A stretch of DNA of 64,000 bases. Origin: a bacterium (GTDB lineage: Bacteria > Electryoneota > RPQS01). The stretch is taken from assembly GCA_016702305.1 (NCBI GenBank), contig JADJEH010000009.1, positions 186,001 through 250,000 of the forward strand, written 5' to 3'. The notes below the pieces were generated by a model. It saw only the letters and a program-made list of their open reading frames with translations, did not search any database and was not told the DNA's origin. The position numbers and the translations under genes are program-made. Position 1 is the stretch's first letter. Each line of letters opens with the position of its first letter. Positions 40,202 to 48,043 of the stretch are shown here, piece by piece.

Positions 40202-42037
40202 ATGAACGGAACGCAGGGCCGATTATTCTCGGTAGCCGGAGTCGGCAGCCCGTCCCGAGACTTGACGGTGAGAGCCGCGCAGATGGCGGCGACGGTAGCC
40301 GACCACATTTTGTCACTTCCAAAGGCGGACAGTCTGTACCGCACCGTATCGGCGCAAGCCTCCGGTTCGGGTTTTTGCCGCGATCTGCTGCGGGAATTGG
40401 ACTTGAAGATTGATGTGTCGGACGAGGATTTGTCGCGTGTGCCGTCGGGCGGCCCGGCCGTCGTGGTTGCGAATCATCCGTTCGGGCTGTTGGATCCGAT
40501 GATTCTGTATGCAACGCTGCGCGCTTTGCGGCCGGACGTGAAGGTGATTACGAATTTCATGCTTTCGCGGATCAAGGAGCTGAACGACTTCTGCATTTTT
40601 GTTGATCCGTTCGGCGGCCCACAGGCGCAGCGGCAGAATGCGAAGGCGGTCCGGGAGACGCTTGATTGGCTGAAGAACGGCGGGATGGTGGTGATGTTCC
40701 CGGCGGGCGAAGTGGCGGCTTTGACGAGCCGCAATTGGCAGGTGACGGAACCAGAATGGAACAGTTCATGCGCCCGGCTGGCGCGCATGACCAGTGCTTC
40801 GGTGGTGCCTGTGTTGTTTAAGGGAACCAACTGTCCGGTGTTTCATTTGGCTGGACTGGTCCATCCGCGCTTGCGTACGGCGCTGCTGCCGCGTGAACTT
40901 CTGAACAAGCGCAGCATGGAGATTCGCTTGGCCATCGGACACCCGATCTCGGCGCAGGCGCTTTGTCAGTACTCGAGCGATGAAGGCGCGACCCAGTACT
41001 TGCGGCGGCGCACCTTTCACCTGAAGAACCGTTGGAAATTCCGCCCGCTTTCAGCAGCGTTGCAAAACCGCACCCCAAAGCCGCTGCCGTCGGTTGCCGA
41101 GCATCCGCGCCCGTGGGCGCTGGCAAGCGAAGTGGCGCGGCTGCCGCGCAAATGTATGATGCTCGAATCCGGAGACGTGGCCGTCTATTGCGCGTCGGCG
41201 CGGCAGATCCCCGAGATGCTGGTGGAGATTGGCCGTCAGCGCGAACTGGCATTTCGGCTGAGCGGTGAAGGCAGTGGTTTGGCCATTGATCTTGATCCGT
41301 ATGATCAAGACTACTTGCACCTGTTCTCGTGGCATCGCGGAGAACAGGAGTTGATCGGCGCCTATCGTTTGGGACCGACGGATCGCATTGGCCGACGGGA
41401 CGGGCTTTATGTGCAATCGTTGTTCAAAATTCATCCGCGCTTGCTGTCTCAGCTTCGTCCGGGGCTTGAGTTAGGGCGGAGTTTTGTCAGGCCCAAATAT
41501 CAGCGTTCACCCGCGGCGCTGGCACTGCTGTGGAAAGGCCTGGCGCGATTCGTGAGTTTGAATCCTCAGTACAATTTGCTGTTCGGGCCGGTCTCGATCA
41601 GCAAGGAGTATGATGCGGCGTCGCAGCAGATGATCGTCGGCTACTTGCAGCAGAATTGTTACGATGCTCAGGGCGCGGTGTGGGTGAAGCCGCGCACGCC
41701 GTTCAAGCGCGTGGATGCGCTGCCGTTCACGGGGCGGCTGCCGATGATGTCGCCGGACACTTTGGACGAGTTGTCGGCGCTGATCAGCGACTTGGAGCGC
41801 GACGGCAAGTCGGTGCCGGTGTTGGTGCGGGAATATTTGAGGCTCGGCGGGAAAGTACTGGGCTTTAATGTGGATCCGAATTTTAGCAATGTGGTAGATG
41901 CGCTGATTCTGGTGGACCTCACCAAAACGCCGAAGCGGGTCCTGGACCGATACATGGGCCGTGCAGAGGCGGAGGCGTTTCGCAGTTTTCACGCGCAGTC
42001 TACGACGGCGACGCTGTCGCGGCTGTTGGCGGCGTAG
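40202..42037 (+). CDS. OlsF-like bifunctional acyltransferase (PlsC-type plus OlsB/GNAT-type)
   Basis: 611 residues from the ATG at 40202, preceded by GAGGAG; a longer frame begins at 40163. The N-terminal half is a PlsC-like lysophospholipid acyltransferase with VVANHPFGLLDPMILY (NH, with D five residues after the His) and MVVMFPAGEVAAL. The C-terminal half is OlsB-like (GNAT-type N-acyltransferase), with LGRSFVRPKYQRSPAALALLW and NLLFGPVSIS. This arrangement is that of OlsF, which makes ornithine lipid in one protein. The His-to-Asp spacing (five residues) differs from the usual HxxxxD. Ornithine, or another amino acid, is the likely substrate; this is inferred from architecture. Confidence 0.87.
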   Translation: MNGTQGRLFSVAGVGSPSRDLTVRAAQMAATVADHILSLPKADSLYRTVSAQASGSGFCRDLLRELDLKIDVSDEDLSRVPSGGPAVVVANHPFGLLDPMILYATLRALRPDVKVITNFMLSRIKELNDFCIFVDPFGGPQAQRQNAKAVRETLDWLKNGGMVVMFPAGEVAALTSRNWQVTEPEWNSSCARLARMTSASVVPVLFKGTNCPVFHLAGLVHPRLRTALLPRELLNKRSMEIRLAIGHPISAQALCQYSSDEGATQYLRRRTFHLKNRWKFRPLSAALQNRTPKPLPSVAEHPRPWALASEVARLPRKCMMLESGDVAVYCASARQIPEMLVEIGRQRELAFRLSGEGSGLAIDLDPYDQDYLHLFSWHRGEQELIGAYRLGPTDRIGRRDGLYVQSLFKIHPRLLSQLRPGLELGRSFVRPKYQRSPAALALLWKGLARFVSLNPQYNLLFGPVSISKEYDAASQQMIVGYLQQNCYDAQGAVWVKPRTPFKRVDALPFTGRLPMMSPDTLDELSALISDLERDGKSVPVLVREYLRLGGKVLGFNVDPNFSNVVDALILVDLTKTPKRVLDRYMGRAEAEAFRSFHAQSTTATLSRLLAA

Positions 42038-42063
42038 CGGAACATTACGCAGTGTGGAACAAC

Positions 42064-42095
42064 AAGCGGGGCGAGTCTTTGGACTCGCCCCGCTT
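42064..42095. terminator. Terminator hairpin, GCGGGGCGAGTC family copy 4 (bidirectional)
   Basis: A 14-bp stem AAGCGGGGCGAGTC with loop TTTG; arms and loop are identical to the copy at 40041. It lies between convergent genes ending at 42037 and 42132. A second hairpin GGCACAAC-AC-GTTGTGCC (42113-42130) is directly before the minus-strand stop. Confidence 0.9.
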
Positions 42096-42131
42096 TTCTA
42101 TGCTGGCAAACGGGCACAACACGTTGTGCCT

Positions 42132-42686
42132 CTACTTCTTTGTTTTCTTCCAGGCGTTGTAGTGTTCGACGAGGTTGCGGACATTTTCTACGTCGCTGGT
42201 GACTTCGGTCTTGTAGGTAATGTCTTTCGTGTCCGCCTTCCACTCGATGACTTCGGAGCTGCCGAGGGCGACACTGGCTCCGTTGTGTTCCATCAGCGTT
42301 TCGTCAATCGCGCCGGGCAGGAGCAGGATCGGGGCGCAATTGCAATCGGCGGTTCGATAGAGCTTGGCGGCGCCCATGTTGGCAAAGGTGAATTCGACTT
42401 TGCCGCAGAGGACGTCATCCTGCACGAAGAGTTCCTTGTTGGTGATGACCCAATCGGGGTTCTCGTCGTCGAATGTTGAGCCTTCGACATAGTCCGTGAC
42501 CAGCGTTCCGAAGTCTTTGAAGGAGACGTCGCGCTCTTCTTCATCGCTCGAGTGGATGTTGTAGAACAGAATCGAGCCGGAGCCGGTGCCGTCCTCGTTC
42601 AGTTTGAACGAGTAGGTTTTGTGCTGCACGTTCAGGCAGCCGACAGAGAACGCGGCGAGCAGAATCAGGGGCAGAAGTTTCTTCAT
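42132..42686 (-). CDS. Lipoprotein of unknown function
   Basis: 184 residues from the ATG at 42686, with GAGGT upstream; the open frame continues 69 codons further but lies in another gene's end. Signal peptide with lipobox FSVGC (Cys17). The mature part is alpha/beta with acidic patches (SSDEEERDVSFKDFGTLV; STFDDENPDWVI), two neighbouring Cys (ADCNCAP) and a third at VLCGKVEF. No family was recognised. It follows the acyl-CoA genes by 89 bases. Confidence 0.7.
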   Translation of the reverse strand: MKKLLPLILLAAFSVGCLNVQHKTYSFKLNEDGTGSGSILFYNIHSSDEEERDVSFKDFGTLVTDYVEGSTFDDENPDWVITNKELFVQDDVLCGKVEFTFANMGAAKLYRTADCNCAPILLLPGAIDETLMEHNGASVALGSSEVIEWKADTKDITYKTEVTSDVENVRNLVEHYNAWKKTKK

Positions 42687-42775
42687 GGGACCTCGGGGAA
42701 AATATGGAGTATGAAATGGGAAATTGCAGGAAGATGCGGGGCACCCGCAGCGGGTGCCGCCGCGATGCAAAGCAA

Positions 42776-43534
42776 TCAAACGCGCGCCGATCTTCTCAAC
42801 AGCGGTGTGGCGCGGTAGCGTTCTTCGTGGAACCAGTTGAAGAGGGCGTCCATGATGGCTTCGACGCGGGCGAGGCCGATTTTTTGGCCCCACGCGATCG
42901 GGCCGTGCGGATAGTTGACGCCGAGCTTCATCGCGGTGTCAATATCGGCGGCGGGGGCGACGCCTTCTTGCAGCGCGTGATAGGCCTCGTTGACCAGACA
43001 TGCCACGGTGCGCACCAGCACTCCGGCGGGCGCGTCACCAACCGTGGCGAGTTTAAGGCCAATGGACTCGAAGAGCGATTCGACCGTGGCAAAGGCGGCA
43101 GGCTCGGTCGCGTCGAGCTTGGTCAACTCGACTAAGGTCGCTTCATGGAACGGCGGCAGAATGCTCACGCCGACAAAGCGCTCTGGCGCGATAGCATCGG
43201 CGGCCAGATCACACAGGGAACTGGTGAGCGTCAGCGTGATGATCGGCGTTTCGCCGGGCAGCGCGTCTTCGAGATATTGCAGCGCTTCGAATTTCGAGGT
43301 GATGTCGGTGGTGTAGCACTCGAACGCAATGTCGAATTCACCGGCGTCGGCATGCTCTTCTTCAGCGAGAATGCGCAGTTTGGTGCGCGCGCGACCCTCT
43401 TCGATTTCGGACGCAGCCAGCAAGAGCGTCGGGGAATGCCCGGCCTGATGCGCACGCTCGGCAAAGGGCAAGATGTCCTCCAGCGGGCCGACGAAGAGGA
43501 TTTTTTCGATGGGATAGAGTTCGAGGTCGCTCAT
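42776..43534 (-). CDS. 3-hydroxyacyl-CoA dehydrogenase-like subunit with reduced Rossmann fold
   Basis: 252 residues. The N-terminal part looks like a Rossmann fold (EKILFVGPLEDILPFAERA) in which the GxGxxG motif is missing. The C-terminal part is a 3HCDH domain (LVNEAYHALQEGVA, DTAMKLGVNYPHGPIAWGQK). This matches the second half of PaaH-type 3-hydroxyacyl-CoA dehydrogenases, where a reduced Rossmann domain follows the catalytic half. The gene overlaps its neighbour by 4 bases (ATGA). The likely role is as partner of the enzyme at 43531-44400 in beta-oxidation or phenylacetate breakdown, by inference. Confidence 0.85.
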   Translation of the reverse strand: MSDLELYPIEKILFVGPLEDILPFAERAHQAGHSPTLLLAASEIEEGRARTKLRILAEEEHADAGEFDIAFECYTTDITSKFEALQYLEDALPGETPIITLTLTSSLCDLAADAIAPERFVGVSILPPFHEATLVELTKLDATEPAAFATVESLFESIGLKLATVGDAPAGVLVRTVACLVNEAYHALQEGVAPAADIDTAMKLGVNYPHGPIAWGQKIGLARVEAIMDALFNWFHEERYRATPLLRRSARV

Positions 43535-44400
43535 TTTCCCTCCGACGAGTAGTCGTAGAATCCCCGGCCGGACTTGCGTCCCAGGAAGCCAGCGTCCACC
43601 ATTTGTTTTTGGATCGGATGCGGGCGATAGCGACTGTCACGGAAGTAGGCTTCCCACACCGACGAGGTGGCGGCGAAGTTGACGTCAATGCCGATCAGGT
43701 CCATCAATTCAAAGGGGCCCATTTTAAAGCCGCCACCGTCGCGCAGAATGCGATCAATGGTCTGATGATCCGCCAGACCTTCGCCCAGCGCGCGCAGGGC
43801 CTCACCATAGTAGGGGCGAGCAACTCTATTCACGATAAAGCCCGGCGTGTCTTTGGTCACGACGGGCGTTTTCTCGAGTTCAAGAGAGTAGGCGACGACG
43901 CGCTCGATGGCGCTCTTGTCGGTCTGCTGTGCGGCAACGACCTCGACGAGCTTCATGCGCGTGGCCGGGTTGAAGAAGTGAAAGCCGCAAACACGGTGGG
44001 GCAGTTTTGTGCGCGCGGCCAGTTGCGTCACGGAGAGTGAGCTGGTATTCGTGGCGAGCACGCAGTCACCCGAAACATGATCGTCCAGCCGTGTGAAGAG
44101 TTCGACCTTCAGTTCGAGGTTCTCAGTGGCGGCCTCAATGACGAGATCGGCGGCGCCGCACTGCTCGACCAACTGCACCGGTTTGATGCGGGCGAGTGTA
44201 GCAGCAGCGGCGGCTTTGTCGAGCTTACCGAGTTCAACGGCCTTGGCGAGGTCTTTTTCGATGCGTTGAGGCGCTCGCTTGAGGGCATCGGGGAAGGCGT
44301 CAAACAGGAAGACCGTACTACCGGCTTGAGCACAAATCTGGGCAATACCTGCGCCCATTGTGCCCGCGCCGAGTACGGCCACGGAAGGGAAGATTGGCAT
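43531..44400 (-). CDS. 3-hydroxyacyl-CoA (3-hydroxybutyryl-CoA) dehydrogenase
   Basis: 289 residues, ATG at 44400. NAD-binding site AVLGAGTMGAGIAQICA near the start. Catalytic His-Glu region VCGFHFFNPATRMKLVEVV (His in GFHFFNP), conserved TNTSSLSVT, and the C-terminal 3HCDH domain with DTPGFIVNRVARPY and GPFELMDLIGID. It oxidises 3-hydroxyacyl-CoA to 3-ketoacyl-CoA with NAD. It is the NAD-binding half of a pair with 42776-43534, which together mirror the single-chain PaaH layout. Confidence 0.95.
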   Translation of the reverse strand: MPIFPSVAVLGAGTMGAGIAQICAQAGSTVFLFDAFPDALKRAPQRIEKDLAKAVELGKLDKAAAAATLARIKPVQLVEQCGAADLVIEAATENLELKVELFTRLDDHVSGDCVLATNTSSLSVTQLAARTKLPHRVCGFHFFNPATRMKLVEVVAAQQTDKSAIERVVAYSLELEKTPVVTKDTPGFIVNRVARPYYGEALRALGEGLADHQTIDRILRDGGGFKMGPFELMDLIGIDVNFAATSSVWEAYFRDSRYRPHPIQKQMVDAGFLGRKSGRGFYDYSSEGK

Positions 44401-44460
44401 AAAGATGAGGTTCAGTTACAGCAACAGAACAGATGCTGCCGTCACATACAGGCGCAGTCC

Positions 44461-44483
44461 CGCCGGGAGCCGAACTCCCGGCG
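44461..44483 (-). terminator. Short GC-rich hairpin after the ankyrin gene
   Basis: A 9-bp stem CGCCGGGAG/CTCCCGGCG, loop CCGAA, 18 bases after the stop at 44501. No U-run follows, so it may act as a stabilising 3' hairpin rather than a full terminator. Confidence 0.55.
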
Positions 44484-44500
44484 ACCAATTGAAGCGGATG

Positions 44501-45046
44501 TTACTCTCTGGCGCCGCGGGCTTTTAAGAATTGGATGAACTCGTTATTTTTGCGCCATTGCGCAACGCGGAGCGGCGTCCATTTGTTTTCGTTCATGAAA
44601 TTGATGTCTGCTCCGGCGGCGATCAGCGCGGTGGCGGAGGCGATGTTGTTTTTCAGCGCGCTGAGGTGGAGCGGGCTCATGAGATTGTTATCGAGCGCGT
44701 AGATCGTTGCGCCGTGATCAATCAGAGCTTTGACGGTCACACTGTCGCCGCCCATGGCGGCATTGTGCAGGGGAGTGAAGCCATCGTCATTGACGGCATT
44801 GACGTCCGAACCACGGGCGAGCAGGAGCTGGACGACGTCGTTTTTGCCGGCCTGACAAGCCATGTGCAGGGCGGTGTAGCCGAAGTCTCCGATATCATTG
44901 ACGTGCGAACCATTATCGAGGAACCACTTTACGGCGGCCAGATCGCCTTCTTCGGCGGCTTTGTTAATGGTAGGTTGGGCGGGCTGCTCGGCCCAGGCAG
45001 CGCCGCACAGGCATAAGAGCGCGAATAGTGAGAATCGGTACATCAT
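44501..45046 (-). CDS. Ankyrin repeat protein with signal peptide
   Basis: 181 residues, ATG at 45046, overlapping the gene upstream by 4 bases. Signal peptide residues 1-19 (ending AWA). About four ankyrin repeats follow, with the pattern DFGYTALHMACQAGKNDVVQ, DGFTPLHNAAMGG, NNLMSPLHLSALKN and NKWTPLRVAQW. Ankyrin repeats bind partner proteins. With a signal peptide it should act in the periplasm or envelope. It is the last gene of the 54163-44501 minus-strand operon. Confidence 0.92.
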   Translation of the reverse strand: MMYRFSLFALLCLCGAAWAEQPAQPTINKAAEEGDLAAVKWFLDNGSHVNDIGDFGYTALHMACQAGKNDVVQLLLARGSDVNAVNDDGFTPLHNAAMGGDSVTVKALIDHGATIYALDNNLMSPLHLSALKNNIASATALIAAGADINFMNENKWTPLRVAQWRKNNEFIQFLKARGARE

Positions 45047-45765
45047 TGTCTCGGAGTGTTGGCTTTCGTATTCCTAAGAGTCGGCGATTTACGCCCAGTA
45101 TCCAGTTTCGTGCGAACTTCGCGAATTACTACAGGTTTGAGCACGCTTGAGTTGTCGTGCAAGAATCTCTCCACTTTGGCTCGTTCGGCGGTGATTGCCG
45201 AGCGCAAGGCCCAGGAGACAGCCTTGTAGATCATGGGATCGTGGTCAGCGGCGAGAAATTCCAGCCGTTGGAAGAGTGCGGCCGAAAAGTGACCATCGCG
45301 GGCGGGCCGGACCAGGATCACCAGCGCGGCCCGGCGTTTCCAGAGGTTCTTTGAACGCGCCCAATTGTCGGTCTTGTCCAGCAATTCGGGCCAGCGCAGG
45401 AGAAATTCGCTCAGGAGGTCGCAGCAGAGGTTGTCTACCAGCGCCCATCCTTCGCAGTCGTCGAGCCACATACTGAAGAGTTGCCACTGGCTCTTCTCGA
45501 ACTGTTTGCGTTTGCGCACGGCCATGTCGGTGGCCAACGTCTTGGCTTCGACGACAGGCAGCGAGCGCAGTGTGTCCAAGGCGGTTGCCCAATCGTCCGG
45601 TAGCTCGGGCAGGAGTTGTTTGCCGACTTGCTCGATGTCTTTCTGATAGAGATCAAGCAGTTCGTACGATTCACTACCCAAATAGCCCTCGGGCGAATCT
45701 CGGCGCGTCGTGACGGCGCGCAACATTGTCAGCGCGGTGCGCGCGAACCGGTCGGCGGCGGTCAC
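45043..45765 (-). CDS. AlkD-like DNA alkylation repair protein
   Basis: 240 residues from a GTG at 45765, inside the stop of the upstream gene (GTGA), with a 4-base overlap with the next one. The helical (HEAT-like) fold of AlkD is suggested by SKNLWKRRAALVILV and DHDPMIYKAVSWALRSA, and by KRKQFEKSQWQLFSMW earlier. AlkD glycosylases remove alkylated bases. It is unusual to find it between an envelope thioredoxin-like protein and an ankyrin protein. The catalytic residues were not checked against a structure. Confidence 0.82.
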   Translation of the reverse strand: MTAADRFARTALTMLRAVTTRRDSPEGYLGSESYELLDLYQKDIEQVGKQLLPELPDDWATALDTLRSLPVVEAKTLATDMAVRKRKQFEKSQWQLFSMWLDDCEGWALVDNLCCDLLSEFLLRWPELLDKTDNWARSKNLWKRRAALVILVRPARDGHFSAALFQRLEFLAADHDPMIYKAVSWALRSAITAERAKVERFLHDNSSVLKPVVIREVRTKLDTGRKSPTLRNTKANTPRQ

Positions 45766-47237
45766 TTCAGGAGTTCGGTCACTTGCGCCGCGAGAATCTG
45801 CGCGATTTGCGGATTGTAACCGACGTGGCGATGGGCGATCTTGCCGTCCTTGTCAATGACGAACATCGTGGGAATACCGCGCACGGCATATTCACCGGCG
45901 GTCTCGTCCTTGCCGAAGAGAATCGGGAAGGTATACCCGGCATTCTGGATAAACGACGCGACCTTGTCCGTGCCGTTGCGTTCCCAGACGTTAATGCCGT
46001 AGACTTCGACGCCGTCGGGGCGATTTTTGTAATACTGTTCGATCAGGGGCATGGTCATTTTGCAGGGTCCGCACCAAGTGGCCCAGAAGTCAATGACGAC
46101 GACTTTGCCACGCAACTCGGAGAGTTTGACCGTGCCGCCGCTGAGTTTTTCGAGCGTAAAATCGGGGGCGGGCTGATCGGAGCGATTTTCGACCAATTGC
46201 TTTTTCTCTTCGGCGGGCAGCTCACGGCGGGTGGCCTGCGCCATTTCGACCAGTTCTTTCTTCTTGCTCGTCTCGACTGCCACCAGGAGTTCGCTCCAGC
46301 GCGCGTCATCGCGCACGGGGATGAGGTCTTCGTCTTCGGTGTACTGCTCGGTATCGTTGAGACCCAGTTCGGCAGCCGGGAAGAGGTGCGCGTAGGACGA
46401 ATCCTTCTGTCCGGTCAACGCGTAGCCACAGGCCAGATTGTAGTGGTTTACGGCATCGGGTTGTTTGGCGACGGCTTTGCGCATTGCGGCAATGTAGCCA
46501 TTCCAATCATTCAGCTCGCGACAGACGCGGGCGCGCACATCAAGCGCCAGCACGTCGTCGGTGTTCTTGTCAAGAAAACCGTCCAGAATGCTTAGGTGCT
46601 TTTTGAAGTCACCGGGGAAGAGCATGAGTCGCCGCTGTACAGGGTCAAAGTCGTGCGGCGATTGCTTGGCCATTTCGACGAAGAGCTGATCGGCTGGCGC
46701 GGTTTTGCCGCTGCGGGCCCACAATTCACCCAGAAGCGTGGGCGCATAGGGGCGCGAGTTGTCGAGGGCAATCGCGCGCAGGAGGGCAGCTTCGGCCTTG
46801 GCAAAATCGGGATCATCTTCAGCGGGATAGGCGGTTGCCTGCAACAGGTGACCCCAGTAGCTTTGGGGATCAGCGCTGAAGATTTTGGCGACATACGCTT
46901 GCTTGTCCGCGAGCGCGGGCGAGTACCGTCCGGCGATATAGAGATCTATTTCCGAGCGTGGATTGGCCTTGGCGCGGTCGGCATAGTAGTTGACGACGGC
47001 AGCGGGATCATCCAGCGCGAGCAGGTCAGCGGCGCGCAATTGTACACCGGCGTCAATCGGGTGATTTTGCTGAAATGCCCTGGCGACGGACACGCGTGCT
47101 AAGAAGGTCGTAGTCGTGTCGAGCGCCGCGGTGAATTGGGTCTCGGCGCTGGAGGGCTTATAGGGCGAGAGTTGAACTTCGGCGGCGACAAGGGACACCG
47201 CGCCGAGCAGTACGAACAGGAATGAAAGTCGTGTCAC
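45762..47237 (-). CDS. TPR-containing TlpA-like thiol-disulfide oxidoreductase
   Basis: 491 residues from a GTG at 47237, six bases after the lipoprotein stop. Signal peptide residues 1-19. Residues 25-320 are helical with TPR-like repeats. Residues 345-491 form the TlpA/ResA thioredoxin domain, with VVVIDFWATWCGPCK (CGPC active site) and VRGIPTMFVIDKDG (cis-proline). It reduces or oxidises disulfides in the periplasm. It has the same TPR-thioredoxin layout as the selenoprotein at 2824-3924 and shows the Cys form of its active site. Confidence 0.93.
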   Translation of the reverse strand: MTRLSFLFVLLGAVSLVAAEVQLSPYKPSSAETQFTAALDTTTTFLARVSVARAFQQNHPIDAGVQLRAADLLALDDPAAVVNYYADRAKANPRSEIDLYIAGRYSPALADKQAYVAKIFSADPQSYWGHLLQATAYPAEDDPDFAKAEAALLRAIALDNSRPYAPTLLGELWARSGKTAPADQLFVEMAKQSPHDFDPVQRRLMLFPGDFKKHLSILDGFLDKNTDDVLALDVRARVCRELNDWNGYIAAMRKAVAKQPDAVNHYNLACGYALTGQKDSSYAHLFPAAELGLNDTEQYTEDEDLIPVRDDARWSELLVAVETSKKKELVEMAQATRRELPAEEKKQLVENRSDQPAPDFTLEKLSGGTVKLSELRGKVVVIDFWATWCGPCKMTMPLIEQYYKNRPDGVEVYGINVWERNGTDKVASFIQNAGYTFPILFGKDETAGEYAVRGIPTMFVIDKDGKIAHRHVGYNPQIAQILAAQVTELLK

Positions 47238-47243
47238 GACGGA

Positions 47244-48041
47244 TTACTCGTTGGTCTCGTTACGGTGAAATAGCGCGCTGTCCGCTTTGCCGGTGCCGAT
47301 TTCGGCCACCGTGAGCAGTTCGCGCAGGATTTTGGTTTCGCCGGGCGGCCCGATCTGTTCGCGGACCAGCCCGACGCCAGCGGCGAACCAACGCACCGTC
47401 TGCCAATTGGCGACGGCGCGCTCTTCGACATATTGCTGTTCGTCAATCGCGTTGCGTTGGTAGCGGGCTTCGATGGAATCGGCCACGGCGTCGAGCGGCG
47501 TCGTGACGATTTTCAAGCAATCGCTGAAGCGGCCCGCGGGCACGGTGACGCCTTCGAAACCCGCGACGATGGTTTCGGTGCCAGCCTGATCATCCAGCCA
47601 CGTGCTGTCCACGTCCGCGCCTTGATCGAGCCAGACGGCGGTAAACGCACCGACGCCGGAGCGGTCGTCGAGCGAGGTGAACGAAAGCTGGGTGGTGGCC
47701 CGCACGATCTTCCCGTCTGATTCGAATTCAATGGCGCCGTAGGGGCTCTCTTCTTCGCGAATCCCGAAGATTTTCCACTGGCGTCCGCCGAGGTAGTGCA
47801 GCGTGAGCGAATACTCGAGCTGTTCGCCGGCCTCAGTTTCGCGATAGAGCAGTTTGCGGCCCTCCAGCAAGGGCATATATTCGGTACCGCCGCGATAGAC
47901 GGTCCGTTCAGGCGGGTCAAAGCAGCCAACGGCCACCAGTGCGACCAGCGAGATGAGGGCAGCTTTGCGAGCGGATGTTCCGCAAATTCGGCCGGTCCGT
48001 AGAGCCCAAACGGACGAAGGCGCACACAGGAGATATGACAA
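47244..48041 (-). CDS. Lipoprotein of unknown function
   Basis: 265 residues if it starts at the TTG at 48041, two bases after the upstream stop; no in-frame ATG or GTG exists before the signal sequence. A signal segment ends VAVGC (Cys40), a good lipobox, so the N-terminal 30 residues form an unusually long n-region. The mature domain (LLYRETEAGEQLEYSLTL and later VTVPAGRFSDCLKIVT) has a mostly beta pattern. The motif GVTVPAGRFxxCLKI occurs in many lipoproteins and secreted proteins of unknown function in FCB bacteria. Coupled with the T9SS gene upstream. Confidence 0.72.
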   Translation of the reverse strand: MSYLLCAPSSVWALRTGRICGTSARKAALISLVALVAVGCFDPPERTVYRGGTEYMPLLEGRKLLYRETEAGEQLEYSLTLHYLGGRQWKIFGIREEESPYGAIEFESDGKIVRATTQLSFTSLDDRSGVGAFTAVWLDQGADVDSTWLDDQAGTETIVAGFEGVTVPAGRFSDCLKIVTTPLDAVADSIEARYQRNAIDEQQYVEERAVANWQTVRWFAAGVGLVREQIGPPGETKILRELLTVAEIGTGKADSALFHRNETNE

Positions 48042-48043
48042 AA

